Below are positions 44,311 through 54,060 of a stretch of 64,000 bases of DNA, piece by piece. Position numbers and translations under genes: made by a program. Source of the stretch: Periconia sp. R9002 (lineage: Eukaryota > Ascomycota > Dothideomycetes > Pleosporales > Periconiaceae); assembly GCA_023627715.1 (NCBI GenBank), contig JAMAHW010000066.1, positions 1 through 64,000 on the forward strand, in the 5' to 3' direction. The notes beneath the pieces are model-generated. The model did no database searches, was not told where the DNA came from, and saw only the letters and a program-made list of their open reading frames with translations. Within the stretch, counting starts at the first letter, position 1, and every line of letters starts with the position of its first letter.

Positions 44311-46068
44311 ATGATGCAGACACTTGGAAAATCCTGGAAGATTGGTGCTTTGTTGTTATGGTGGATTACAGCTAGCGCAAGAGCCGATCCAGTGGCGACA
44401 GTACTCAACGGGACATACGAGGGCTATTACCTACCAGATTTTAATCAGGACATATTCCTTGGAGTTCCTTATGCGCAGAATACGGGAGGGCAAAATCGAT
44501 TCCGCATACCTCAATCGTTGAACTCAAGCTCGAACGGCACGCGATCGGCTAAACTGTATGGACCGGCTTGTCCTGATTTTCAGCCCGATAGAGATGGCGC
44601 GTATGGGATGGGCGAAGACTGTCTCAGCATCAATATTGTTCGACCCGCGAACGTAATATCTAGCAACGAGAGCTTACCGGTGTTGGTTTGGATACATGGA
44701 GGGTCCTATCGTAGGCTAAGCCTCCTGAATCCTTCATCTGTGAATTGAACTAACTTCGTACCCGCAAATTTAGAGGTCGGAACTAGTGCATTGCCTAATT
44801 ACAACCTCACTTATATCGTGCAAAGATCTGTGGAGATTGGGAAGCCTATTATTGCCACCAGTATCAACTACCGAAAAGGAGGCTGGGGGATGATGTATTC
44901 GAGAGAAATTCAAGGCACCGGAAATGCGAACTTGTCACTGAGAGATATGCGAAAAGCGCTGGCTTGGATTTCGGAAAACATCGAAGCATTTGGTGGAAAT
45001 AAAGACAGCGTGACTATCTGGGGAGAGTCAGCCGGGTCCTTCGCAGTTGGGCAACTGCTCATGTCTTATGGAGGACGAACGGATAATCTCTTCCACCGCA
45101 GCATCCAAGAGTCGGGCTCGGCCGCTACCGCATGGTATAACGGCTCAGACTGGTACCAACCAATCTACAACAAGATCGTTCAGCAAACAAATTGTACGGA
45201 AGCGGTAGACACTCTCGAGTGTCTCCGCACCATTCCCTACGAGACAATCTTCCCTTTCATGGACAGTTCAAAAGTAGGCGGGCCAGGCTTTTACCCAACA
45301 GTCGACGGTGACATAATACCAAATTATCCAACTGAGCTCCTCCACTCTGGTCGATTCGCTCACGTTCCTCACCTCTACGGCTCAAACAGCGATGAAGGAA
45401 CCGACAACGCTCCCCCGGGCGTCATCAACACCGACGACGACCTCTATGCCTTCCTTCTCAACAGCACCGGCTTCGACTTCCCGCCTTCTGTCGTCCGGGA
45501 AATAATGAACCTCTACCCTGACGACCCCACCGTTGGCATCCCCCTTAACACCGGCACCGAGCGCTTCGCCGAAAACGGATACCAATACAAGCGCATCGCT
45601 GCCATCCTAGGCGATGTCTTCTACCACGCAACGCGCCTTGACGACGCGCGCTGGTACTCCAAGTACGACTCTACTTACATCTACCGCTTCAACACACGGC
45701 CCTTCCAGAATAACACCAATGCCACGTATACCGACTACGTTGGATCGTTGGCGCCGGCGTATAAGGGCGTCCAGCATTTTAGTGAAGTAGCGTTTGTGTT
45801 TGCGAATCCCAGTTTTGTTGGGCCGTGGGGAGAGTACAAGGCTTTGAGTGACCAGATGAGTGCGCAATGGATTCAGTTTATTCATAGCGGAGATCCAAAT
45901 GGAGCGGGGTTGCCGAACTGGCCGAAGTATGATGAGGGAGAGAGGGGTTTGAACTTGGTCCTGCAGTCGAATGGGAGAGGGTATAATGGGAGTTATGTGG
46001 AGGAGGATACATATAGGCTGGCTGGGAGAGAATACCTGACCAAATGGGCGAGACGGAGACATGTATGA
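44311..46068 (+). CDS. Secreted type-B carboxylesterase/lipase
   Basis: Two exons: 44311-44710 and 44774-46068, with a 63-bp intron (branch CTAAC), 564 aa. A hydrophobic signal peptide (IGALLLWWITASA) ends near residue 25. The alpha/beta-hydrolase core shows VWIHGGSY (oxyanion loop, residues 126-133), SINYR, and the nucleophile elbow GESAG with Ser219. Glu341 (NSDEGTDN) and His468 (GVQHFSE) complete the usual Ser/Glu/His triad. The EDCLSINI signature (residues 102-109) is present, as are many N-glycosylation sequons, in keeping with secretion. Length matches the family (about 550). It would hydrolyse carboxylic esters outside the cell; the substrate cannot be told from sequence. It is convergent with the next gene, 137 bp apart. 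Confidence 0.92.
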
Positions 46069-46204
46069 GGTATTACTCGTTGACAAGTCCAGGGCCTGGA
46101 CAATGATCTTGGGACGTTTTATATGTTAAACATACACCATCAAGGGAATTTGACATGATTTCAAGGTCTAAGAGCATATGAAGGGTCTACCAATACTAAC
46201 CCCC

Positions 46205-47381
46205 CTAAATCTTTGCTTTCCCCGAACTCTTCTTCTCCATCTCGGCCCTCTTTTCCGCAAATCTCTTCATAGGTGCGTCCTCAACGAACCTCTCCGCCAA
46301 AGCATCTATAGCATTAACAACCGCAACCATTCTCTGGTCCCTAATCCCTACATTCTGCAACCTCTTCATCTCTATCATGCTTTTACCATCATTAACCGCC
46401 AACTTATCTTCCAAAAACTTGACTACTTCGGTTTGGAACTCCTCGCCTGTTTTGTCCCACACGTAATTGTACATACCAGCAGCGAGTAGCTCATCGGCAG
46501 TGAGTTTACGCCCAAACATGAGGAAGTCGTTGGCACGGTGGATACCGATATGCTGTGCGAAGGACAGCGCGGAGCCGTTTTCGGGGACCAACGCGAGTGC
46601 GCTGAAGGGACATTGGAGCCAGGCTGTTGATGAGGCGATGACTATGTCTGCGATTCCGGGGAACCTGTTATCCGGAAAGGTTTTTTAGTAGGTGTGCAGA
46701 AAGGGAAATGGGTGCATGTGCACGCCTACCATGCAGCGCCGCCTCCTACTCCTGGGCCGTTGAGAGCTAGGATGAGTACTTTCTTATGGTCGATCATTGA
46801 GCGGAGGAGCTCCATTGCTACAATGGGTGTTAGCCAGAGAACCCTTCCATCTCAATGTCAATTCTGACATGAATGACGCCGTGCGCAAATAAAATAATCC
46901 ATGCAAAGAAACCACCAAACTCACCATAAGCAAATCTCTCCAGGAAAGCAATTTTCTTCTCACCGATACTCCTATACTCCGTGGGCGTCGAAGTAGCCGT
47001 AGAGATCGCTATTCAAGTCGCGCAAAAGAGTTCAAGTAAGCTCGAGTTCCCAGCATCGTTTTGAAATCCATTCATACCTCTCACATCGGCGCCGGCCGAG
47101 AAGAATCGTCCCTCACCCGTCAAGACCGTGAAAACGGTCTCGGGGTGTTCATTGAGTACGCGCAGAGCATCGACTACGTTTTCAATGAGATTTCCGCCGA
47201 AGGAGTTGAGTGCTTTTGGACGGTTGAACTGGGAGACGAATTAGCTTTGATATCAACTACTTTCCGTGAATTAGACAATCCAAGGGGAAAGAGGCCAGGC
47301 TAGGTACAATATTTTGTGATGGCATACTTTAATAATCCCAATCTTCCCCTTAATCTCGAATTTGATATCGGAGTACGCCAT
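46205..47381 (-). CDS. Enoyl-CoA hydratase/isomerase family protein (Eci1-like)
   Basis: Five exons, 278 aa: 47381-47328, 47228-47078, 47008-46925, 46817-46730, 46664-46205; introns of 99, 69, 107 and 65 bp. The crotonase fold is clear: FNRPKALNS, oxyanion-hole segment FSAGADV, then VLILALNGPGVGGGAA (second oxyanion loop), VPENGSALSF and the helical C-terminus. The acidic residues expected of a delta3,delta2-enoyl-CoA isomerase (VPENGSA, Glu after Pro) fit better than a hydratase. These isomerases shift double bonds for beta-oxidation of unsaturated fatty acids, usually in peroxisomes. The C-terminal AKI is only a weak variant of the SKL-type peroxisome signal, so location is uncertain. Confidence 0.88.
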
Positions 47382-48584
47382 GTCGATGCTGATGTACTTT
47401 TGTCGCGAAATATCTACAACCACAGTCTGACAAGCAACTTGTGTAACCAGATACAACAGCGCACGATGTAAAAGATAACCTACGTTGTGCAAAGCCTCAA
47501 ATAATAGCACCACCGTTATATATAATACACAGTAGAGGAAGCCAGATGTCAGATGATGATGTGAAAGGAGTACTGGGGTTTGAGCGCTGACCGCAACAGC
47601 TTACCCATTGATGCCATTACCTCGGCTCATCCGAATCCGGTAATCGGTACGAGGGGCCGATCACGAAGGTTTACTGAACACCTCAATTTACTGCTATCTT
47701 AATGATACATTCTTCTCCTATTCTTTTTTTTACAACTGTACAAGAGGTTCCATCTGAACAAAAAAAATAATGTAGAGAGGAATGACAAAAAAGCAGGCAG
47801 TCTTAAATACACAAATAAGCGGGAAGAAAGTCAAGATCCATTTGACTGGCAGCCAGCAGCTATTCCGTCGTCCTTCTCGATTTCTAAACCAGTTTTTCTT
47901 CAAATAAGAATGAAAAAAAAATATGATCAGTATGTCAATGATTTTTTGACAGGAGTCGTGTCAATCTAAGTGACTGTATTCTATCAATTCTGTCTTGGTA
48001 TGATCAACGACTTCTCAGTGCTGACGCGAGAGACTAGGGAGAGCAATATTCATCGCGTTCCCATAAGAAATGCTATCCAAGAAATCGATGATTTTAGAGA
48101 CGCAAGAAAGGTATCTGTCATTGAGAATTCTCTTTCATTTTACACATATTCTGAGAAGGACGAAAAACCACGAAGATTTTCCTAGCCAGAGAGTATAGAA
48201 AAGCTAAGCCAGTCAATGTAGATGGCAGGACAGGCAAGCATAGTTAAAACAGTCTACAGCTCAAGCCGGATAGCAGGAACGAAAGCGGCCTTGCAAGAAT
48301 TAGGAACAATTGTACTGCTTCCAGTCTGCGAATAGTTGACGGCAGCCGAGGCTTAATTTTGGTGTGATGTCTGCATCACCATGTGTTTTTTTTCTTTTCA
48401 CCCTTTCCCCAAGACGTGTATAGCGTACACATTTTCTATTCGAAACTGTAGGGTATGCATCAGGGAGATTTCGCAGACGCCATCTATATGTACATGGTGG
48501 CTCTATTCTCAACGCTAAACCAACAAACACAAAAGGAAAACAAACATTCGTCCATCGACTCCTAATCGTACAGCATCATGAACT
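47382..48584. other. Intergenic region
   Basis: 1.2 kb between two minus-strand genes. It includes the promoter of the enoyl-CoA hydratase gene. A small frame at 47,970-48,185 has no recognisable features. No RNA gene is seen. Confidence 0.5.
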
Positions 48585-50594
48585 TCAGCCCTCGAAAACC
48601 CCGTGGTTGAGTTCAACTCCAAAATCTTTCGCCATGAGCTTCATTTGGTTTTCGATATCCTCTTCCATGCCGAATCCTAAGCCTAGCATCTGTTTTATCC
48701 TCGAGTAGACAAAAACCGCGTCACTTAATAGGAGGACCATCCTAAACCTCATATGTTTTGCCCAGTTGGCCCACCTTTCTCGCCTGCTGAGGTCCTTGCT
48801 CTCGGTCAATGCGCGACTAGCCCAAAGTCCAGTGATCTTGATGCGATTGACTGGAGATCCGAGGAATTGGTTGTTGCCTTGTACGATGCGTAGGTTGCGG
48901 CCGATAAAGATGAGTTCGCGTGGCCACTTGTTTTCATCGCCGAGCATTTTCTTGATGCTGTCGCGAGCTTTAGCTTGCATTTCGAAGGCGCGTTCTTGTT
49001 GACTTTTTCCTTTGGGGCTCTTCCGGAGCTCATTAAGGGTGCTGTTGTCACCGCCTGTGTATGGCCGCATCAAGGTCGCGGAAGCGAAAACATCAGGCTG
49101 GTTGATGCCCCATTGGCTGACTATTTCTTTAATGGTGTCATTGTCGAAGGCAAGCAGGGATTTCCAAAAGAGGGCGTATTGATGGCGAAACTCGGGATTC
49201 ATCTGGATGTAAAGGCCGTGATCGATGAGAACGACCTCTGGGTCACCGTTTGGCAGACGGCGGACGAAGATGTTGCCAGGATGAGGATCACAGTGTACAA
49301 TACCCCATAAGAACATTTGTGCGCTAAAGAGATCAACGATGGTGTTCATAGTAGTCTTGAGCGAGACGCCAAGCCCGCCTTTTCTGTCATTACCACGCCA
49401 GCTTGCACGATTCGGTTTGAACAGTGGGTTTTTCGGCGCATCTTCAGGGATCCGAGTATCGATATCGACGTGGTTATTGGGCAATGGCGGGAGTTTGGCG
49501 CCTCCAGCTCCTGGACTTCCTCTGTGCCATCCACCTTGCCATTTGTTCGTGATGCCTTCCTTATCCCATAAACGTACGCCTTCAATCCATTCAGCTGTCA
49601 TAACTCTTTTGCTCGATAAGTCCCTGTACACTTTCGGGATGTACACTCGCCCATTCAACCGCTTCTCTCCAGCAACAAGCTCTCTCATTTGCTGTGCGTT
49701 GTTTGCCTCATTTTCGAAATCCGTTTCCAGCATCAAGCGTTCGGTGATGTATGGCACAAGAGTGTATATCGGTATACCGAACCACCAGGAATATGTTGCG
49801 GCCACAACTTTGAAAGCCCATAGATCCCAGCCCACTTGACTGGCAATCTCCCTCTTTTGTATCTTTATCGCAACCTCCCTCCCATCAGCTAAGCGCGCCC
49901 AGTGGACTTGCGCTACACTCGCGCTGGCCCTAGCGGTCTTCTCCATTATACCTTTCCCTTGTTCTTGCGCGAAACTCACTCCAAAAACTTCTTCTACGCT
50001 TTTCCCAAAGTCTTCTTTGATGACCTGTTCGACCTCCCACCACTCATTCTGTGGCGCATCATCGAACATCTTGCTGAACATTTCTTGGAACTGGGGAGGT
50101 AATATTGCACTTTGCATTGCAATTGCCTGCCCTATTTTTAGGTAGAGACCACCATTGTACCTCAGCAATTCGAAAACCCTCTGAGCATTGCGAGCGTGCA
50201 AAGCCTCAATGCTGTCCACCAGCGGTGGATTTGCACGAAAGTTGATTTTGTAGTCCAACCCAATTAATAGACCTGTGTAGAATGTGCGCGAACTTCGTGC
50301 GATGGCTGAGGCATTGAGATATTTATCGGCAATATATCCTGTTCCGAGAAGCGCAGAGAAGGTGACGAGGCGGCGAACCCATTTCCTCCGGCGAAATGGT
50401 GGTTTTGTCTTTCGAGGTTTCGGTTTGGGGAGTTCTGCAGGGTTGGGAGGCCGCAAAGGCTGCCATGCTTGCGACTGGACGTGGCGCGCGAACGAGGGCG
50501 GAAACTGTCGCGTGAGGTGGGACTTGGAGTTTAGTAGTCGTAGATTAGCATCGTGATATCTAGCTCCCCGTAGGAGTCGCAAGCCATGTATCAT
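48585..50594 (-). CDS. MCP2: Mitochondrial ABC1/UbiB-family kinase-like protein, Mcp2/ADCK type
   Basis: Single exon, 669 aa. The basic N-terminus (residues 1-75) looks like a mitochondrial presequence, followed by a hydrophobic segment (about 75-95). UbiB landmarks: KIGQ (153-156), Ala-rich loop ASASVAQVH (223-231) in place of a P-loop, VAIKIQK with Lys244, DFENEA (292-297), HCDPHPGN (434-441) and LIDHG (456-460). An insert at about 346-405 separates the lobes. The MFDDAPQNEWWEVEQV stretch and overall form fit the yeast Mcp2/animal ADCK1-5 branch better than Coq8. Mcp2 is known in yeast as an inner-membrane protein linked to mitochondrial lipid homeostasis. Orthology is inferred from motif pattern only. 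Confidence 0.88.
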   Translation of the reverse strand: MIHGLRLLRGARYHDANLRLLNSKSHLTRQFPPSFARHVQSQAWQPLRPPNPAELPKPKPRKTKPPFRRRKWVRRLVTFSALLGTGYIADKYLNASAIARSSRTFYTGLLIGLDYKINFRANPPLVDSIEALHARNAQRVFELLRYNGGLYLKIGQAIAMQSAILPPQFQEMFSKMFDDAPQNEWWEVEQVIKEDFGKSVEEVFGVSFAQEQGKGIMEKTARASASVAQVHWARLADGREVAIKIQKREIASQVGWDLWAFKVVAATYSWWFGIPIYTLVPYITERLMLETDFENEANNAQQMRELVAGEKRLNGRVYIPKVYRDLSSKRVMTAEWIEGVRLWDKEGITNKWQGGWHRGSPGAGGAKLPPLPNNHVDIDTRIPEDAPKNPLFKPNRASWRGNDRKGGLGVSLKTTMNTIVDLFSAQMFLWGIVHCDPHPGNIFVRRLPNGDPEVVLIDHGLYIQMNPEFRHQYALFWKSLLAFDNDTIKEIVSQWGINQPDVFASATLMRPYTGGDNSTLNELRKSPKGKSQQERAFEMQAKARDSIKKMLGDENKWPRELIFIGRNLRIVQGNNQFLGSPVNRIKITGLWASRALTESKDLSRRERWANWAKHMRFRMVLLLSDAVFVYSRIKQMLGLGFGMEEDIENQMKLMAKDFGVELNHGVFEG

Positions 50595-51222
50595 GACTAC
50601 CTGGAAGCAGAGGTGGGTGCGAGGATGGGAATGAAACCCTGCGTTGGGAGGCGTTCCATGCTACAGATTATCTATCGAAAATCATTCGGACGAAAGTCAT
50701 GACGCAACTCCGATGACCGCGAATTCGCCGGGTGCACAGACCACCGCGAATTTATGCTACTCTGACCAGGCCGAATCTTTTTCGGCCGCCTGAAGTCTGG
50801 CTTGTAAACACACGGATTCACACTGCAAAAAGGGCCGGTCTTGCCTAGCGACTCCCATCTTAACCAACCCAGGTTGCCGTCGTTCCGTGCTTATAAAATG
50901 TGACGGAACTCCATCGCCACCACGCAATGACAGCTGCAGCCCAATAGCTAACGATGAAATCAGTATAGGTAACAGCTTTCCTCCTAGCTCCGGGTTAGAA
51001 TCCTGTGTTCTGTTCCATGGAAAAAGACGTCAAACACCACATACCTTAGGTATGTATATCCATCGACTCACAGCTCACGTGCTGTACAGAGGATGGCTAC
51101 TTCACTCCCTTCAACAATTACTGGACTATGCAAGTCCCTCAAAAAGCGCACTGCTATGCCTCGTGACTCTGAGGGTGATTCTTGGGATCGACAACATTTG
51201 ACATGCAACTCGAGTGCATCCT
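50595..51222. other. Intergenic region (3' of YAE1, 5' of the Mcp2-like gene)
   Basis: Contains the promoter of the ABC1-type gene. No further gene is recognised. Confidence 0.5.
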
Positions 51223-51855
51223 TCAAAACTGTCCTTCTGCGCCTTGACTCTCGTCCTCGCCTCTTTCCGCAGCCTTCAAGTCAATCCCCCACTTCTCCGC
51301 CAGCTCATGCATCTTACCCATCCATGTTTTCACAACCGGATGCTGCTCAGCAACTTCTTTGAATGTAACTTCGTCCTCCTTACCCTCAACCCCCCATCGC
51401 CATATCCCTTCTTCGTCGACCCATTTCTGGCCCAGCAAATTTTCTATTGCGAGCTCCGCCTGCGCCTCCTCATATAGTTTTTCGGTCTCTTTCCACTGCA
51501 CCTGATCATGCCCTTCCAAAGCTTCGGTGATGCCTTGAAGTAGACCAAGCACATATCCTACGAGCATCCCTAGGTTCGCGCCAAGTGAATAGCCTTCATC
51601 GAAACCCTCCTGTACGAAGTGACCCTTGCCGTTCGAGAGACCTTCTCTGTAGGCGTCTGTATCGAGCGCGCGCTGCCGTGATGGCAGGTCAGATAACATT
51701 TCCTCGGCATGTGGAGCAATTGCAGACTCGAGAAGCGGTGAGGAGGGCTCGGAGCCGTAGATATCGTCTAACAAATCATTTTGCGGTGGAGTGGGAGGCG
51801 CATCTCCTGTTGGAAGATGAACCGGACCCAGGCTGGGGGAAAGTTCGCGAAGCAT
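51223..51855 (-). CDS. YAE1: Yae1-type protein, deca-GX3 motif (cytosolic Fe-S adaptor)
   Basis: Single exon, 210 aa. The signature lies at residues 66-108: AYREGLSNGKGHFVQEGFDE and on, with glycines at 72, 76, 84, 88, 92, 96, 100, 104 and 108, every fourth residue, the deca-GX3 pattern of Yae1/Lto1 proteins. Yae1 is larger than Lto1 and has this N-terminal extension with DDIYGS. In yeast, Yae1 and Lto1 form an adaptor that recruits the cytosolic iron-sulfur targeting complex to Rli1/ABCE1, needed for ribosome recycling. The C-terminus is acidic and Glu-rich. No partner Lto1 is in the window. Confidence 0.88.
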   Translation of the reverse strand: MLRELSPSLGPVHLPTGDAPPTPPQNDLLDDIYGSEPSSPLLESAIAPHAEEMLSDLPSRQRALDTDAYREGLSNGKGHFVQEGFDEGYSLGANLGMLVGYVLGLLQGITEALEGHDQVQWKETEKLYEEAQAELAIENLLGQKWVDEEGIWRWGVEGKEDEVTFKEVAEQHPVVKTWMGKMHELAEKWGIDLKAAERGEDESQGAEGQF

Positions 51856-52348
51856 GGTAAATTCAGCGTGTCTGCGCTGATACTTGGGTTGTTATGGTCA
51901 ATATAAGTGTCGATTCGTGGTGTTTATTACGAGTGTTTTGGTACAGCGAGTGATTCAAGACTTGATCGACTGTGCGATGACAATACAATTTACCAGGTGG
52001 GCGTGGTGGGGTGTTCATTGAAGTGGGCGAAGAGTTGAACAGGACTTTTGATATCGATAAGATTCGCGTATCGTCGGAGATGGCTCGGATCTATTACACG
52101 TCAACGAGAAACACGCAGAGCATATTTCTCGACTTCGTTCTGTTGTCCATTTGTCTCGCCAAGTCCATCTCGTACAATGCCATCGTTGTAATTCTCCAGA
52201 TCGCAGGGAATACCCCACTCTCAAAGTGAGCTATGTACATGTGAGCCATGTGCATAGCGTGGGATTCCACCCCTTCGTCCGCTTATCCGCCCCCGTCTCG
52301 TTCGCCCGTGCGGCGATACGGCTTTATCGACTAACACCGCGTCGTATA
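51856..52348. other. Intergenic region left of the MITE
   Basis: Holds the 5' region of YAE1. No gene is recognised. Confidence 0.5.
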
Positions 52349-52588
52349 CCGTGATTTCTCGCCCATAGGTAAAATAGTCTAGCTGACACATTCCCTTGGG
52401 GAGGATTGTGTCAGCTAGACTAGGCCGTACGGAACATAACGAAACCCGGCATCCAACTGCGTATAGTAGTAGCCTAACTGATCAGAGCTTGAGTACGATT
52501 CTAACTGCATAAGACAAAACCTTACTACAGTGAGTTAGATTTAGTCTGTGATTTGTCCCTTGTAGGCAATACGGGCGAGAAATTACGA
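52349..52588. mobile_element. Candidate 240-bp MITE with terminal inverted repeats and TA flanks
   Basis: Ends at 52350-52367 and 52570-52587 are inverted repeats of 18 bp (outer words CGTGATTTCTCGCCCATA and TACGGGCGAGAAATTACG) with two mismatches, both transitions. One further base on each side also differs by a transition. TA lies directly outside both ends (52347-52348 and 52589-52590), as for Tc1/mariner-type insertion. It is too short to encode anything and has an internal hairpin (next entry). It lies 120 bp upstream of the SDR gene. Confidence 0.6.
52375..52422. repeat. Perfect 16-bp inverted repeat with 16-bp spacer
   Basis: Arms 52375-52390 (TAGTCTAGCTGACACA) and 52407-52422 (TGTGTCAGCTAGACTA) are exact complements. 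It is nested inside the MITE candidate, near its left end, and could form a strong hairpin in DNA or RNA. Confidence 0.95.
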
Positions 52589-52708
52589 TAACACAACTTT
52601 TTACTATTTAACACAAGAGAACGCAGCCATGAAGGAATATCTACAAGTCTATTCATCTTTCCTCGCTCACAAACACAACATTCGAATCAATTTTGTCCGT
52701 TATCCACT

Positions 52709-53740
52709 ATGTCTGCTTTCCTCCCAAAAGCCGGCACAGCGGTGCCACTCGCTGAAGTGCGAACTCACAATACCAGCCTCAAAAACCTAGCCCCTGGACT
52801 AGTAGCAATATTTGTGGGAGGTACAAGTGGCATCTCTCTATACACAGCCAGAGAATTTGCACGCAATACTTCATCCCCGCACATATATTTAATCGGCCGG
52901 AACGAAACCGAGGCCACCCGCATTAGCCAAGAACTCAGATCCATCAACACCACTTCCACAATCTCCTTCATCAAAAAGGACGTCTCCCTCCTCAAAAAAG
53001 TAGACGAGGCCTGCCAGGAAATCAAGGAAAAGGAGAAGAAAGTGAACCTCCTCTTCATGACCATCGGCACCATGACATTCAAAGGACGCGATGAAACATC
53101 CGAGGGTCTCGACCAGAAATTTGCCCTCCACTACTACTCCCGCATGCGGTTTATACAGAACCTCGCACCGCTCCTCACGACGGCGGCAGCAGACACGGAC
53201 CCAAAAGCCACCCTCTCCCGCGTCGTCTCCGTCTACGACCCTTTCATCGGCAAAGACAAGCAACTGAACTTTGCCGACCTGTCCCTCAAAAACAACTTCT
53301 CCCTCGGAGCCTGCGCCGCGCACGCCAGCGCGATGCAAAATTTCGCCTTGGAACGCTTCGCGCGCTTGTATCCGCAAACTTCTTTTATCCACGAGCAACC
53401 GGGGGCAGTGGAGACGGGGCTCGGGAGGAATTGGGCGTTTAAGCCGTTATATGTGCTCTTGAAGCCGTTTTTGGTGGCCAAGAAGGAGAGTGGGGAGAGG
53501 CATTTGTTTGCGGCTACGGCGCCGCGGTATGCGCCGCGGGCCAAGGGAGAGGAGAAGGGCGTGGAGATAGGTGCAGATGGGGTGAAGGGCAGTGGGCATT
53601 ATCATCTGAGCTGGAGTGGTGGCGTAGAGGGTGATGGGGAGATTGCGAACGAGTTGAGGAAGAATGGGGCGGAAGAGAAGATTTGGAATCACACGGAGGA
53701 GGTGTATAAGAAGATTTGTGAGGAGAGAGGGAAGTATTGA
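52709..53740 (+). CDS. Atypical short-chain dehydrogenase/reductase (SDR)
   Basis: Single exon, 343 aa. The Rossmann start is VAIFVGGTSGIS (residues 32-43), followed by LIGRN and the DV after strand 4, all typical of NAD(P)-binding SDRs. The catalytic region is degenerate: SVVSVYD-type Ser/Val is present, but the expected Tyr-x3-Lys lies in CAAHASAMQNFALE (about 201-214), which has neither Tyr nor Lys in place. PGAVETGLGR after it matches the family. Such fungal SDRs occur often, and some may be non-enzymatic or use other residues. It is about 50-80 residues longer than classical SDRs. Substrate and pathway unknown; no cluster partner is seen. Confidence 0.8.
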   Translation: MSAFLPKAGTAVPLAEVRTHNTSLKNLAPGLVAIFVGGTSGISLYTAREFARNTSSPHIYLIGRNETEATRISQELRSINTTSTISFIKKDVSLLKKVDEACQEIKEKEKKVNLLFMTIGTMTFKGRDETSEGLDQKFALHYYSRMRFIQNLAPLLTTAAADTDPKATLSRVVSVYDPFIGKDKQLNFADLSLKNNFSLGACAAHASAMQNFALERFARLYPQTSFIHEQPGAVETGLGRNWAFKPLYVLLKPFLVAKKESGERHLFAATAPRYAPRAKGEEKGVEIGADGVKGSGHYHLSWSGGVEGDGEIANELRKNGAEEKIWNHTEEVYKKICEERGKY

Positions 53741-54060
53741 TCGTTTTCTTTTTTTTTTCTGTTTAGTTGTTGCTCATGTTGGTTACTTGCTAGATACCTT
53801 TTGCATCTTCGTACAATAATCAAGCTTTCTCATTGAAAGCCTCCTCTAATCTGTTCTTTTGAGATGAACTCGTTCTGAAGTGTGCTATTTGATACACTTT
53901 GCTACTAAAAACCACAAAACCTGTTATACAAGAAGCCAATAGCACATCAAAAAGAGCGATCAATGAATAACCAATTTTACTTCCCTCACCACTCTCCCAA
54001 TGACCACCAACCCACAGTTTTGATTCCCCCCTAGAGACCCTCTTACCCAAGTCCTCTTAT
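53741..54060. other. Spacer between convergent SDR and sugar transporter genes
   Basis: Contains both 3' UTRs, with a T run (about 53,750-53,758) shortly after the SDR stop. No gene is seen. Confidence 0.5.

Noticed and set aside
47970..48185. Small plus-strand frame of 71 codons
   Set aside because: No homology signal, promoter or splice context; length is expected by chance in this AT-richer DNA.
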